From Isoetes taiwanensis (Eukaryota; Streptophyta; Lycopodiopsida; Isoetales; Isoetaceae), in contig JAJEKV010000528.1 in assembly GCA_021234155.1 (NCBI GenBank), forward strand, positions 30,373 to 94,372: a DNA stretch of 64,000 nt, written 5' to 3'. Position numbers and translations under genes: made by a program. Below, piece after piece: positions 36,120 through 47,909 of this stretch. Position 1 is the first letter of the stretch. Every line of letters begins with the position of its first letter. The notes beneath the pieces were generated by a model. It saw nothing but the letters and a program-made list of their open reading frames with translations, did no database searches and was not told where the DNA came from.

Positions 36120-36237
36120 CTTTATAATAATCCATTCAATTGTTTTAGGGACATGGTCTATGGTCTCAAAAATGGTGATTTGCGCATCCATATCAAATCC
36201 CCCTGGAACCCCCTGTTATTATGCTACATATTTGTAT
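36120..36237 (-). repeat. Dispersed repeat, minus-oriented copy
   Basis: Read on the minus strand this matches 51388-51503 over about 115 bp: AATATGTAGCA, AATAACAGGGGGTTCCAG, TTTGATATGGATG, CATAGACCAT and CCCTAAAACAAT. Substitutions occur at roughly every fifth base. Part of the family also seen at 10.5 and 11.4 kb. Confidence 0.7.
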
Positions 36238-38822
36238 TGATAGATTAGCTCATAAGCTATAATGCTGATAATTAGATAGATAGATTTTTAAAGTGAACCA
36301 ACGGACCAGTAACGGTTTAAGGTATAAAAGTGTTCTTGATTCACACCCTTTGCTCTTTACCGTGTGTTCGCATTGGTCTCATATTCATACAAGCATTTAT
36401 ATATGACTTTTTAGAGGTTACATTTTTCAATAGTTACACCATTACAATAAATTTTCTTTAAATTTAACAAGATAGACATCATAGAAAAGTGACTTGGAAT
36501 TGTGACTATAAGTTAGAGCTGAAACTTCAAGTTACATGCCAACAAATATTTTCTTATGTAATGAAGCAGTTAGTGTTACGATCCAAGGGCAAGTCGCGCT
36601 TGCAAGCCTTGGGACCCAGAGTTCTTGTGATAGAACTTCTGAAGCTGGGCTTCAAGCTGATCCTGGGGATCAGTAACGGTTGTGCATGGGGAGTTCTGGG
36701 AACTAACGTTGAGGGGAACTCTGGGAGTTCTAGATAGCACAACCGGTCCTACTTTCTGTAGGCTGTGACAGTTAGTCCACTATTTATATACCAAATCTGA
36801 AGTAAAAAATCATTTCTATGCAAACGTTATAGATTTTAATAGGAACAATCTTTTGAGAAACATTATTGGTCAACAAAAGAATAGAATAGTCAAAAAGCAC
36901 TTTAAGCCTGTCATGTTTGACTGACTATATCTTCTTATCAAGATTTCGAATTGGGATAAGGTTTTCATTATTCATCCTTACTTCGTATAAAAAAAATATC
37001 ATTATACTAAACAGAAATATTAAAAAAGCCTTCTATTGAGACAATCTTACATTATGTAAACATGAAGCAACTTAGACCTGACCTAGACATAACTTTATAT
37101 GCATTTCTATTTATTTTTCCTGTGCAACATGACTATCATATATTAATGCATTGAAAGGATTAATTGGAACATTTTTTCATGGATTCTATGTGAATTTTAA
37201 AGAACTATATAAATGAATTTGTCCATCGAGGGACAAGTCTAGTGCTAACTTGAAAAACAGACTTAAAACATTCTTTAATTTAATGATTGGTTACCATGGA
37301 TAAACTTCACGATTCTCATCTATTCATCAATAAGCATCATAAACTACAAACTTATTGAGTCATGGCCCTATAATTCTAGAGTTAACTCAACTTTTTAAGC
37401 TCTAAATATATTTATCCTATTGCTCCAGGTTTTGATTAAGTCTTAGAAATGGAGATAGAATCATCCCATATATATAGGTATAAGTAGAATGCATCATCAC
37501 TACCCTCGTGAGATTTGTAGATGAGATCTATTATAATATAAACTAGACTAGAAAAGTGCCCAACTTCGGTGGATAGTCATGTGGTTGCATATCATTTTCT
37601 ATTTTGTGGGGATTATACGTGCTTTAGAGAAGATGGAATTTTGACGCAATATGCATATATTCTGGGGTCCAACATTTTATTGATTTTAGATATTTTAGCA
37701 TCTTGATGCTAGACCATTTACAATTATGCTTACTCTCAAATAGACAGCAAGTGCAAGTTGTTTGAGAAGGCATGCAACCATAAGTCATTATTGAAATCCT
37801 TACTTGAATTTCCACAAAAGGAAGCTTGCACGATAACATTGCTTTATCAAATATCGAACTTACTTGTGACATTTTTGTGTCTTTTCCTTGAAGAAGATAT
37901 AAGTACATAAGGTCTTATATAATTTTGTACTTCGTTTTCTCTAAATCAAGCTAGCCACAGAAAAGGAAGTAGGAAGAATCTTGACAATGCAAGACTTCTA
38001 TATAGAATCCGCTATAATAAGAGAAAGGCCACTACGTGATGATTTAATGCTGGAAAACAAAACAGAGTTGGCAAGTGCAAACATACTGTGAGAGATATTT
38101 ATCTGCATATTAAAGATGAGATGCCAAAGAAATGTCTACGTCAATCAGAACTTATGCATGTATTTTATCTTTCAACAGAGCAAGTGTTATTACATATCTC
38201 TTACAAAAATACTTATGGTGGCAGTGCTCAAATGTTGAAGTTAAATTGTTCAATGATTTATATTGTCAAAATAATTTTGCAACTTTTCAAAGACTTGCAT
38301 TGTCAAAAGAAATTTGCAACTTAATAAATTTGTATTCCAAGCTACAGTATGCTTGTTAAATGTTGGAATAAGATTATGTGTTGGGTCCCATAGGCCGATT
38401 GATCTCCGTAGATGATAAAAAACATTCAATTCAATAAAATAACGTCATAGGACTTTCAAATGGCCGCAACTTTCATATAAAGAAATGCATAATAGTTAAA
38501 GTAAGTTTATTACCTTGAAAGTTGGTTAAAAAAATGCATAAGATTTATACCTATATTATGCTATTGTGAGTGCTTGTGGTAGTCTAGAATGGTAGGAAGC
38601 CTCTTAGAACAAAGAAAGTTGGATATGTAAAAATGATAAAGTAGTTTTGTTGCATGGAGGGGGAATTGCAATTGATGGTGAGAATTGCAAGGACACGTGA
38701 GAATTGCAAGCGTGTCAAGCTAGTGAGCCATGGCATTTTCTTGAAAGGTAGAAGCCACATTGTTGAACGAATTATCTCAAGTTGTGTGTCCGTTTGCAGC
38801 AAGTTTCAGTAATAATCCTGAA

Positions 38823-38870
38823 AGGTGCATAATAACTCTTGAGAGGTGCATAATAACTCTTGAGAGGTGC
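38823..38870. repeat. 21-bp tandem repeat, two and a half copies
   Basis: AGGTGCATAATAACTCTTGA plus G occurs at 38823-38843 and 38844-38864, and starts a third time. Confidence 0.9.
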
Positions 38871-38897
38871 TAGTTCTAGGAGTCAAATGTTTTTGGA

Positions 38898-39213
38898 GAA
38901 TTTAGATAGATCACCTAGTAATGCATTTGATAAATGCTACTTACCATGACAATGCAAATTTTAAAATAAGCAAGAGAGGAAGAAGACTATAATAACAAAA
39001 GATGAAGACTGTAATAAAAAAAGAGCAGAGGTATCTCACCCTTTCGCTCATACTCTGAATTTAGATAGATCACCTAGTAATGCATTTGATAAATGCTACT
39101 TACCATGACAACGCAAATTTTAAAATAAGCAAGAGAGGAAGAAGACTATAATAACAAAAGATGAAGATCAGAAAAAAAAAGAGCAGAGGTATCTCACCCT
39201 TTTCGCCATACTC
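38898..39213. repeat. Tandem duplication, period 159 bp, nearly identical
   Basis: Units 38898-39056 and 39057-39213 start GAATTTAGATAGATCACC and differ by one substitution and a few small indels. It is the best-conserved long duplication in the window, so probably recent. Confidence 0.9.
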
Positions 39214-40399
39214 GCTATTCGTGGCTAGATTCAGATAATAAGTTCACCATCAAGATTTCTAGCGCTTAGGGGTCGCATCAACCTCGAACAATCGAACTCA
39301 TAATCCCCGCTTGTGCAGGTAACATGCGACTTATTATTAAAACTCCAGAGGTCAGAATCTCGCTTTTTTATTTTTAGACGATTTTAAATAGTACTAAGAA
39401 AGTTATGCATTGCCGAGACAACCACTGTTAAAGTTGTTTTCCTTGCAATTCTCACCATCAGAAGATGTTTTGCTTCCAAATATCCCCACCGGAGCTTATA
39501 GCGGAGGTTCAAGACCAAGATTCTAGCCTTAAGCATTTTCGAAATGCATAGCTATATTCAGAAGCTTAATACCTTGGAATTTTCCCTTTGCATGGAAACT
39601 ATATTGCAATATGTAATAGGTAATGATCCCGTAATCAGATGTCAATATAACTCTTTAAAAGCCAAAAGTCTAACCTGAAAGAGATTTTTTTTTTTTTGTG
39701 AAAGGCTAATTCACAGTAAAGCTTTCGTAAGAGCCGCTCCTCTGCCTAAAACTTTGTGGGTCTGCTAATAGAAAAGCCCGTGAAAAACTAAGAAACTGCA
39801 ATCACCATGCATCGTTTAGTAGGAAAATCCTAAGCGATGTACCAATAGAAACTGCAATAGAAGAGCCGAACCGCCCTGCATCATTTCATTGCGTGAACTA
39901 TAGGCAGCAGAGGAAATAGGAGGAACACCTTGAACGATCGTCTTGAAAAACAATGAGTTTGAATGAAAAGAAAAACATCGTTCAGCTTCCTTTCGTATTT
40001 TTTTCCATGCTTTGCGCGACAAATAGCATCCCGCGGCACACGTGAATAAATTACGGGTTCTTTGCACTCACTGATGCCACATGGCTCGTTCTGAGCCATC
40101 AATGGGAGTTGAAGGACAACAAGACAATCTGGGCCATTGATCGGGGTGGAGGGACAAACATGTGAGAGAAAGGTCACGTTAAAAAAAAAACCCTTTTATT
40201 AATTGGACAATTTTAATGGCCTAGGTCAATGCCATGTGGCACAATGTGGGTAGTTGATCGGGGTTGAGGAACGAACGCCAATTTGGGCCGTCGATCGGGG
40301 CGGAGGGACATGTCACGATCTCGGTTGTCGATCGAGCGGATAGACAGACGCCACGGTTTTATAATATAGGATGTATTATCATGGCATGACGTAAAAATA

Positions 40400-40497
<98 letters not shown>

Positions 40498-40513
40498 CTA
40501 TCTATCTATCTAT
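40400..40513. repeat. (CTAT)n microsatellite
   Basis: About 28 tetramer units with one interruption (TATCTCTATC at about 40495). It marks the left edge of the pyrimidine-rich tract. Confidence 0.95.
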
Positions 40514-41753
40514 TCTCCTCCCGCTCATCATCTTCTTTCTTCCTCCTTACATCTTTCCTTTACATCTATCCTTTCCCAAGTTTTTACATCCGCCTTTTCC
40601 ATCGAATCGCCCGTGGTCTCCTTTGTCTTTTTTCATGGTTTTGTCCTTTGAATGTTTTGCATTGGGATTTTATGAATTCATGCCATCTTAGTGGATTCAC
40701 GGACGCATGGGCAAGTGAGAGGGTTGAGCCGTGCATGCCGATGGCTTCCTCACTTTTCTCGCTTGTTTTGGCTTCTCTCCTTCCTCCATTGGTCGTCAGA
40801 CGGTGATAGCTTACCAAGGTATAGCTTTTCCACAACTTAGGATGCATCGCGCCAATCCTATGGCGTATGCTTGGATTCTGGATACATGCAGGAGGGAGTT
40901 TTGGAGATGGATTTCTTTAACATGCGTGATTGTTTTAAGGCTTTTCCATTGGGATTTCCTATCGGGCGAAGTTTGCCCATTCTTGATCATCGTTTTTCTC
41001 TAAATTGAGTTGTCTTTTTGTTCTCGATAATCTCTAGTCTCTCAGGGGATCGATTTCCAACGGAGGAGATCTTATGCTTCTTGGATGATTTGCATCACAT
41101 AAGCAAGCCGAAGCTCGATAATTTATTCTGGGATTTCGTGCTTGTCGCCTCAGCCTCAGATATTTGTTACTAATGTATCCGCCTGCCTCCAGTAATGGCT
41201 TCGCTTTCCTCTTTTTGCCTTCCGGCTTACCTCCTGCGTGGCAGATCCGCCCGCCTCTTGCCTCCCGTCGCTAGAGCAGCCTTTGCTTCCTATCCTCGAT
41301 CCAGGCTTTGAGTACCTGTGTTGTTTACGCTATTTCTTGTCTCTAATTACCACCGACTAGTCTTCTTCTCTCTCCATCTTGGGCTCAAGAACTTGCATGC
41401 ACTCTCATTCCCCGCATGCAATTGCATGCACTCTCATTACATTTTTCTACTTCTATATGCGATGTTTATTTCTACTACTCTTTCCTATTTTATAACTATT
41501 ATACTCCCACACTCATATAACCCTTTCATTTTCTCACATTCTTACCATCATCCTTATTTTTTTATCTACTCAATACTATTTACATCACACTACACTTTAA
41601 TCTCTATACACTTTCTCACTATCAATCTCCGGGGTCCGCCCATAACCCTCTCGCTTTTTGTCAACCTCGGCCCACTTCGAATACTTTAGTGCTCATCTAT
41701 GGCGACATCACAACTTCCTCTTCACCGGGTTTGCCTCCAACAACCATCTCTCT

Positions 41754-41782
41754 CTCCCTCCCTCCCTCCCTCCCTCCCTCCT
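41754..41782. repeat. (CTCC)n microsatellite
   Basis: Short run of CCTC tetramers inside the pyrimidine tract, at the same place in the duplicated block as the (CT)n at 43295. Confidence 0.9.
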
Positions 41783-43290
41783 CTATTGTCGCTCCATTTA
41801 ATTTTTTGAGACCTTTTCTCGTTCCATTAAAGTATTTTATGACCCGTTTCCACTTCTTTGTCCTTTGGCTTGACCTCTACTTGCATTTGAGCATTTGAAT
41901 ATTTTGTGTATACAAAATTTTACACAATCGCCCTAGGTTGAGTTTCTTCTTTGTCTTATTGTCATATGTATCGGACTACACATCCCACCTTAATTCAATC
42001 CGTGATCTCAGATTCAAATAAATAGTAAACCTCCACTTGACATGAGTCCGTGATTCGCATTCATATAAGAACTTCCTAGACACATCCACCGGAGGGTGCT
42101 AGTCTTGCCTCATTCTAGTTGTCTTGGGGAATTTCTTTTCTGGTGGTTGTTGAGATCTTTTTTCATCAGAATTGTGCTATCCTTGTGCATTGTGCATTAT
42201 GCTATCCTTATGCATCATTTGCCGGGAATTCGTTTCTAGCTAGCCGCTGAGCTCCTTGTTCACAAAGGTATTGAGATATCATCGCGCATTCAGGCTATTA
42301 TTATTTATCATATTTGCTATTTAGCTATGTCTAGAGGTGCCAAATATTGCGCTTTTGCAATTTTGTGACATGAGTTTCTCTTGGACTATTTTTTGTGGGT
42401 GGTGTCGCTTTCTTCCTCGATGGGGACGAAATTTCTATTTATCTTCATTCACTGGTGACGCTTTTTCTCCATCCTCCGGTGATGCTATCTTTCTTTTTCA
42501 TGTATTGTTGATTTTCCTCATTACTAATCGCTCACATCAATTTGAGTTGTGCAACTTTGCCGCCATTGTCAGGCATTATTCATTCGCCCTATCATTAGGC
42601 ATCTTTATATTTTCCATTTCGACAGCGTTTTATTTAACATGTCCTTCCGATGGTCATTGTGTTTTGGTTCATTTATTCATATCCACTACTGTTTTTGCTT
42701 TAGTATTTCAGGCCTACATATGGCCCCTAGCTTTTTTTTTTTAATCCATCACTTTACCTTAGTCATTCTATTTTCATTTATCCTTTTCTACTATCCGCTT
42801 ACATCCTTGCACTCCATCTTGACCTTTGGAATTTTTGACCTCCGATCTTCTCCTTTTCATTGGCCATAACGCCACCTTCCTTGACTACTTCAATTTTATT
42901 TTGCTTTCGATTTATGTTGATTCATGTTAACCCTAATCTCGATTCTTCCTCTTCACCTTTGCTCTTGTTTTATGCTAACATGTCTACAACCTCTTCCGTC
43001 ATGGTCTAGTAGTGCTCCTTCAATGTTTTTCTCATAGTCAGTTGGCGCAGGAGGGGTTACCTTCTCCTCATTCTAGACTTGGAGTTCTATCTTGGCGGCT
43101 TGGGATTTCAATTTGACTTTGATTCACCTTTTCTGGCCACATTGTCGCTTTCTCTCCCCCTCTTCCTTCCACACAAACCGGTCACCTTACATAACCATCT
43201 CCTCTCTTTTGTCAACCTGGCCCACTTTGATCCCTTTTGGGCTCGGCTATAGCGATATCACAGCTTCCTCTTCTCGGGTTTGCCTCCAAA

Positions 43291-43294
<4 letters not shown>

Positions 43295-43385
<91 letters not shown>
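43295..43385. repeat. (CT)n microsatellite, 91 bp
   Basis: Uninterrupted CT dinucleotides. They translate as Leu-Ser on the plus strand and Arg-Glu on the minus strand; both are artefacts. Confidence 0.95.
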
Positions 43386-43387
<2 letters not shown>

Positions 43388-44913
43388 CTTTGATGTATTT
43401 GGACAACAGAAGTTGCCTTCTCAGAAGGGAGTAGAATTGTTCAATGCATGCGAGAATGTCAATAGCTAATTTTTTTTGTCAATAGCTAATTTTTTTTCAC
43501 AAGGAATACCTTACGGTCACATTTATTACACTGTCTTACATTTATTGAATTAAGGTTTGGCTTCAATGGGTTTAGCTTTTGCTAAGGTGTTCTACGTCTC
43601 TCTCTCTCCCTCCCCCCTCCCTCTCTCTCTATTTCTTCTATTGGATTCCATTTAAATTTTTTGAGTCCTTTTCTGTCCCATTAAAGTATTTTGCGACATG
43701 TTTTCCACCTCTTTGTCCTTTGTGGCTAAATTTCTTATATGTTTATTATGTATTTGGTTTTGGACCTATACTTGGATTTGAATATTTGGGGTTATGATTT
43801 AAGATTTTTTCTTTTTTTTGGCATGCTCATCAGGAGCTTTAGTGTTTGTTGGTTCCTTTGTTCACTTTTATTCACAAGAATTATTTTGTTACTTCACGAA
43901 GTAGCATTCTCAGTTCTTGAACATGGGTGATGGGTGATGTTGTTAGGTGTACCATTTTTATGGATTTGGGTGGTGCCTCTATCTCAAATTTGTTTCTACA
44001 CCACTTTTCCATATATGCATGTATTGGGTTGTCATTTTTTGTCATGTATAGTGGATTTGTCTAGTATCCGTTTACATTTTGGTGCGAGTTCTTGTTCTGT
44101 TTTGCTACACTTTGGTTGGACATTTTGCTTCATACTTGGTTTTAAAGCATTTCTTTTGTTGTCCTGCTACTCTTGACCTCTTGATATCTTATGTTATGGA
44201 TTTGTATTTATTTGTCCAGAGTAAGTTTTTTAATGTTTATCACGAGTACATGCTATAATTTTCCACATGACAATTTGTCCCATTACCCATTTCATCACTT
44301 GGTTATTGGACTCACCTAAGCATTCCTCCCCACCCTTGCACTCTCAACCTCCATCTCCTCGATATCCTTGGTCGTAACTTTTACCTTTGACTTGGTTTTC
44401 ACATTTTGACCTCCCTTCAAGCATCACCATCTTACATTCTATCGACTTGGGTCTTTTACCTATATCTCATGATATCTTTTCTATTAGGAGCAAAGACACG
44501 CGATCCTACATGACGTCTTTCGGGCCCCGTGGTTGCTTGATTTCCTTTTCTCGTCCTTTTGTTTAGTGTTTGCCTCTTTGCCATCGACCGCTAGACCCGA
44601 CATTGGTATACTTTTGTTTTATTTCTCGCCTAGGGCACATTTTAGCTCCAGATCTTATGCATTTGAGAGAAGTTGCTTTTTATGTTATTGGATCGAGTTG
44701 ACTTTTTTCATGTTCTTAGTGTGATCTTTTCATTTGACGATTAGGCATATTGTTTGTTCCCGGATACACCTTCTTCAATCATTGTGCATTGTGCATTGCT
44801 ATCATTATGCATCATTTGCCGGAACTTCCTTTCTAGCCATTTGTTGAGCTCTTTCTTTTCACGATTGCATGGTGCTATCATTGTGTATTGTGCTATCATT
44901 ATACATCATATTG

Positions 44914-45215
44914 TTTATTTCCACCTCGAGGGTGACGATATTTCTTTGACATGATTGTTATCCACCCGGCATGACTTTTCTCCACCCCGATGGGTGATGT
45001 TATCTCCACCTCCGGTGATGCCGCTTATTTCCACCTCGAGGGTGACGATATTGCTTTTACATGATTGTTATCCAACCGCTGATGACGCTTTTCTCCACCC
45101 TGGGTGATACCGCTTTATTTCCACCTCGTGGTGATGCATATTTCTTTTTTACGTAATTGTTTTCCACCCCAGGATGCTTTCTCCACCCTATTGATGATGC
45201 CTCCCCTTTTTTCTG
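44914..45215 (+). repeat. Degenerate minisatellite of 90-110 bp units, three copies
   Basis: TTTATTTCCACCTCGAGGGT recurs near 44916, 45026 and 45116, each followed by 'tgacgatatt', 'acatgattgttatccac' and 'ttctccacc..gggtgat'. A related phrase occurs at about 42430-42500. Confidence 0.75.
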
Positions 45216-45899
45216 CTACATGTTGGATTTTCTCTAACCATTCATGTGTTTTTAGAGTTCTTTTGTGTTGCTTATGTGTTTTCCGCCATAAACTTATAGT
45301 TGAGGAAGTTCTCCGGTAGTCGGTCGGCTTTTTAGGTCTCTTACTTGAAGTCTCTTCCCAGCAGATCGATCCGACCATCCGGATACCTGCCGCCATGCAG
45401 GAAGGGACGAGCTACTTATATAGCTATTTCCTCTTTCAGACCTAAGGTTGCATTCGGGCCTCACGCTAGCCTCTTCTTCTATTCTCGTTGCTTCCCTCCC
45501 TTCCCCACCAACAAGATGGGGGCATGAGTTTGCTTTTCTCTAACCATTCACGAGTGTTTTTTTTCGGGTTCTTTTTGTTGCTTGTGAGCTTCCGGCCTTC
45601 CGGGTCTGTATATTTTTGTGTTCGCCATCAACTCATCTCCTTGACTTTCCAGTAATACATTCAAGGTTGTTGGCGACCATTTTCATTAGGGTTTTCCTCT
45701 CAAAACCGAAGGTGTGGTTTTTTATCCCGATGAGAAGTTGTCGCCATTACCCTTCTATATTGCCTGTGCACATTTCTTTTTACGGGGTAGTCTGATCGGC
45801 CGGTTTTGTGTCTCTTGCGAGTCTCTTCCCAGAATATATCTTATCTTATTACGAATCGCTAGCTCATCTTCTTGTCTTTGGCCTCTACAATTGTTCTAG

Positions 45900-46920
45900 C
45901 AGTACACATTATTGTGTTCTGTGATATGGTATCTTGACCTGTTGATAGTGCCTTGGCATATTGGAAAATTGAAAAAACATTTAAATTTCTAAATATACAC
46001 GTTGAACTCTAGCAACATGGGAGCTAGCTCTTGCTTCAACCATTTCTTAAACGAAAAAATTAAGAAATGTGTAAGAATATATCTAGCAAACAGGTGTTGA
46101 CGATGTCGGGCATTCTAGAAGCGACAAGTGTTGATATATATGAAAGTTGATGTTGATTCATCTGTGAAATGTTATTCATTGAACAAACGATTCATGATCA
46201 ATCCCAAAGTTTTATAAAGAAGATGATAGCGAAAGTAGGCATTCTTATGTTTATTCTTGTATTCAATTTAAAGTCATCATATTAAAAGTGTCTATTACAC
46301 GGGTTCAAATGCAAGGACAATGTTTTATCATTTGCTTCAAATGTTATCTGCACAAACGCACAGGATGCTATATAAATTTACAAATGAAACATAACTCTCT
46401 TATGCACGCCTACAATATGCATTACAGGTATGCACATTATAGTTCTTAACATTTGCATACCAAAAATTTACAGGCTCTAGGCATGTCCAGTTAGTGAATG
46501 ATAGGTCACAGCTAGAAAACCTGTCTTTGGTTCTTCATTTTCTTGATGTAGCAATACTTATAAATTTCCTCTATGCTCATTTTAACCTTTTAGAAGCCAA
46601 CAATTAAATACCCTCGATATGACCATTGCTCTTTGGTTTTGGTCTTCCTTGATGTAAAACATATGAATAATTTAGTCAATTATAGAATCACTAATGCGTT
46701 TATAACATAAAACAGAATTAGTTACACCAAATAGAAAGCAAACATAAAACGTAGTGTATTATATATAAGGCACCATAAGTTCTATGTTTTGAAATGCAAT
46801 GGTTCTATGACACATAGAACCATCATTCTCGGAGAAGAGGGCCTTTTTGGAACGTCTATTTTATTCTTATAAGACTTTTTTACAGTTTATATATGAGAGC
46901 CAAACGCATTAGTCTCTAAA
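45900..46920. other. AT-rich stretch without a recognised gene
   Basis: The composition returns to ordinary AT-rich DNA after the pyrimidine tract. Only short frames without domains were seen. Confidence 0.5.
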
Positions 46921-46924
46921 TTCG

Positions 46925-47163
46925 TTCTCAGGTTATGGTGCTTGTTCTTTAGGCTATGGCCTCTTCAGGCTATGGGCCTTCTTAGCCCATTTTGACTGAG
47001 GCTATGGCCGGCATCAGGCTATGGCACCGTTCTCAGGCTATGGCGCTTGTTAAGTTAAAACTTCAAACTTTAGGCTATGGTGCCGTTCTCAGGCTATGGC
47101 GCTTGTTCTTTAGGCTATGGCCTCTTCAGGCTATGGGCCTGCTTAGCCCATTTCGACTGAGGC
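46925..47163 (+). repeat. Minisatellite built on AGGCTATGG
   Basis: A 78-bp unit at 46925-47002 recurs at 47086-47163 with about five differences, and single AGGCTATGG words fill the space between (about ten in all). Each long unit contains GGGCC..CTTAGCCCA, which is partly self-complementary. The array abuts the PsbP-like fragment. Confidence 0.85.
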
Positions 47164-47165
47164 AA

Positions 47166-47640
47166 GAAAGGAGATACATTCCAGCTGAGGATGACTTCCC
47201 AATCTGGTTGACCTAAGGTACAGATACGTTTATGATGTTCCCAGGGTTGGAAAGAACGGCAGATCTCCAAGATGAGAAAGGAACGAATGGCACAGACAGT
47301 GAATTTTACAACCCTAAGAAGAAAACAGAGAAGGTTTATGTTACTTACCTTGTAGGGATCAGAAAATTAGGGCCAAAAGCTAATGTTTTGAATGATCTTG
47401 CTCTGTCTGATGTGAGCTTACAGGATATGTTATCAATGGCAGATAGCATTGACTCTAAAGATATGAGTGATGAAAATGGTCAGTTGTATTATGACTTTGA
47501 GATAGACAGTCCAGTTGCACATAGTTTGATCTCGGTTACATGTGCCAAGAATAAGTTCTATGCTCATTTTGTTAAAGCCCTTATTGCTGATTGGAACCGT
47601 GACCAGGAAATTCTGAGGCAACTCTGTTCTTTCCCTAGCG
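47166..47640 (+). pseudogene. PsbP-domain protein gene fragment, intron-less
   Basis: The plus frame from 47232 reads KGTNGTDSEFYNPKKKTEKV, then LGPKANVLNDLALSDVSL, then DENGQLYYDFEID and AHSLISVTCAKNKFYAHFV, ending WNRDQEILRQLCS. The pattern 'G..YY.(F/Y)E...', a following 'H.L..VT...' strand with 'K.YAHFV', and a closing 'W......LR....SF' fits the C-terminal half of a plant PsbP-domain protein. These are thylakoid lumen proteins, PsbP itself stabilising the oxygen-evolving complex. The domain's first half and the transit peptide are missing. A frameshift near 47270 separates an upstream likely homologous piece (RYVYDVPRVGKNGRSP). After LRQLCS the sequence diverges, although the frame runs on to 47909. 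Absence of introns suggests a retrocopy, 5'-truncated at the minisatellite. Which PsbP subfamily is not settled. Confidence 0.6.
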
Positions 47641-47909
47641 ATGGTACTGGAAGAGCAGTGATGCATGTTGTTGCCTTCATACTCAGCCATGGCTGCTTGT
47701 ATAAGGCCAGTTCTTATCTTCAGTTCGGATTTGTTATAAAAAGGTGTTTGCTGGAGTATTGCCGCTGCTCTCAACAAGTGGGGTTGCTTCTTCGACTCCA
47801 ACCCGTCATCCAGCTGCAAGAAAATGTGAAATGCCTTCAACGACGACAAGTGTGTGTATTAGAACGAAATAGGACGCCTGCATTGCATGGCATCGCAGCA
47901 CATAACTAG

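Larger units (their letters stand above)
34838..40390. other. AT-rich stretch without a recognised gene
   Basis: A minus frame at 34838-35164 contains the piece SPKDPLLQIEQLLSMSRLG, which looks protein-like but is not assigned. Elsewhere only short frames occur. Dispersed and tandem repeats are listed separately. At about 40080-40340 the phrase 'gggcc.t.gatcgggg.ggag' recurs three or four times at irregular spacing. Confidence 0.4.
40500..45900 (+). repeat. Pyrimidine-rich tract with internal duplicated blocks
   Basis: The plus strand is dominated by C and T over more than 5 kb, unlike the DNA on either side. Blocks recur within it. 41700-41900 resembles 43250-43300 joined to 43590-43790 ('tttttgag.ccttttctc.t', 'ccattaaagtatttt'). 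42184-42260 resembles 44782-44855 ('tatgcatcatttgccgg'). 45300-45370 resembles 45785-45835 ('agtctcttcccag'). Many Ser/Leu/Phe-rich plus-strand frames are produced by this composition; none shows a domain and I do not call them genes. It may be an old satellite-like or retroelement-derived block. Confidence 0.65.

Noticed and set aside
43092-43469. Ser/Leu-rich frames in the (CT)n microsatellite region
   Set aside because: The Leu-Ser runs are a direct translation of CT dinucleotides, with no domain and no codon-use support.
40500-45900. Many plus-strand Phe/Ser/Leu-rich frames of 60-135 codons
   Set aside because: The pyrimidine bias alone removes most stop codons on this strand; the frames overlap one another and lack domains.
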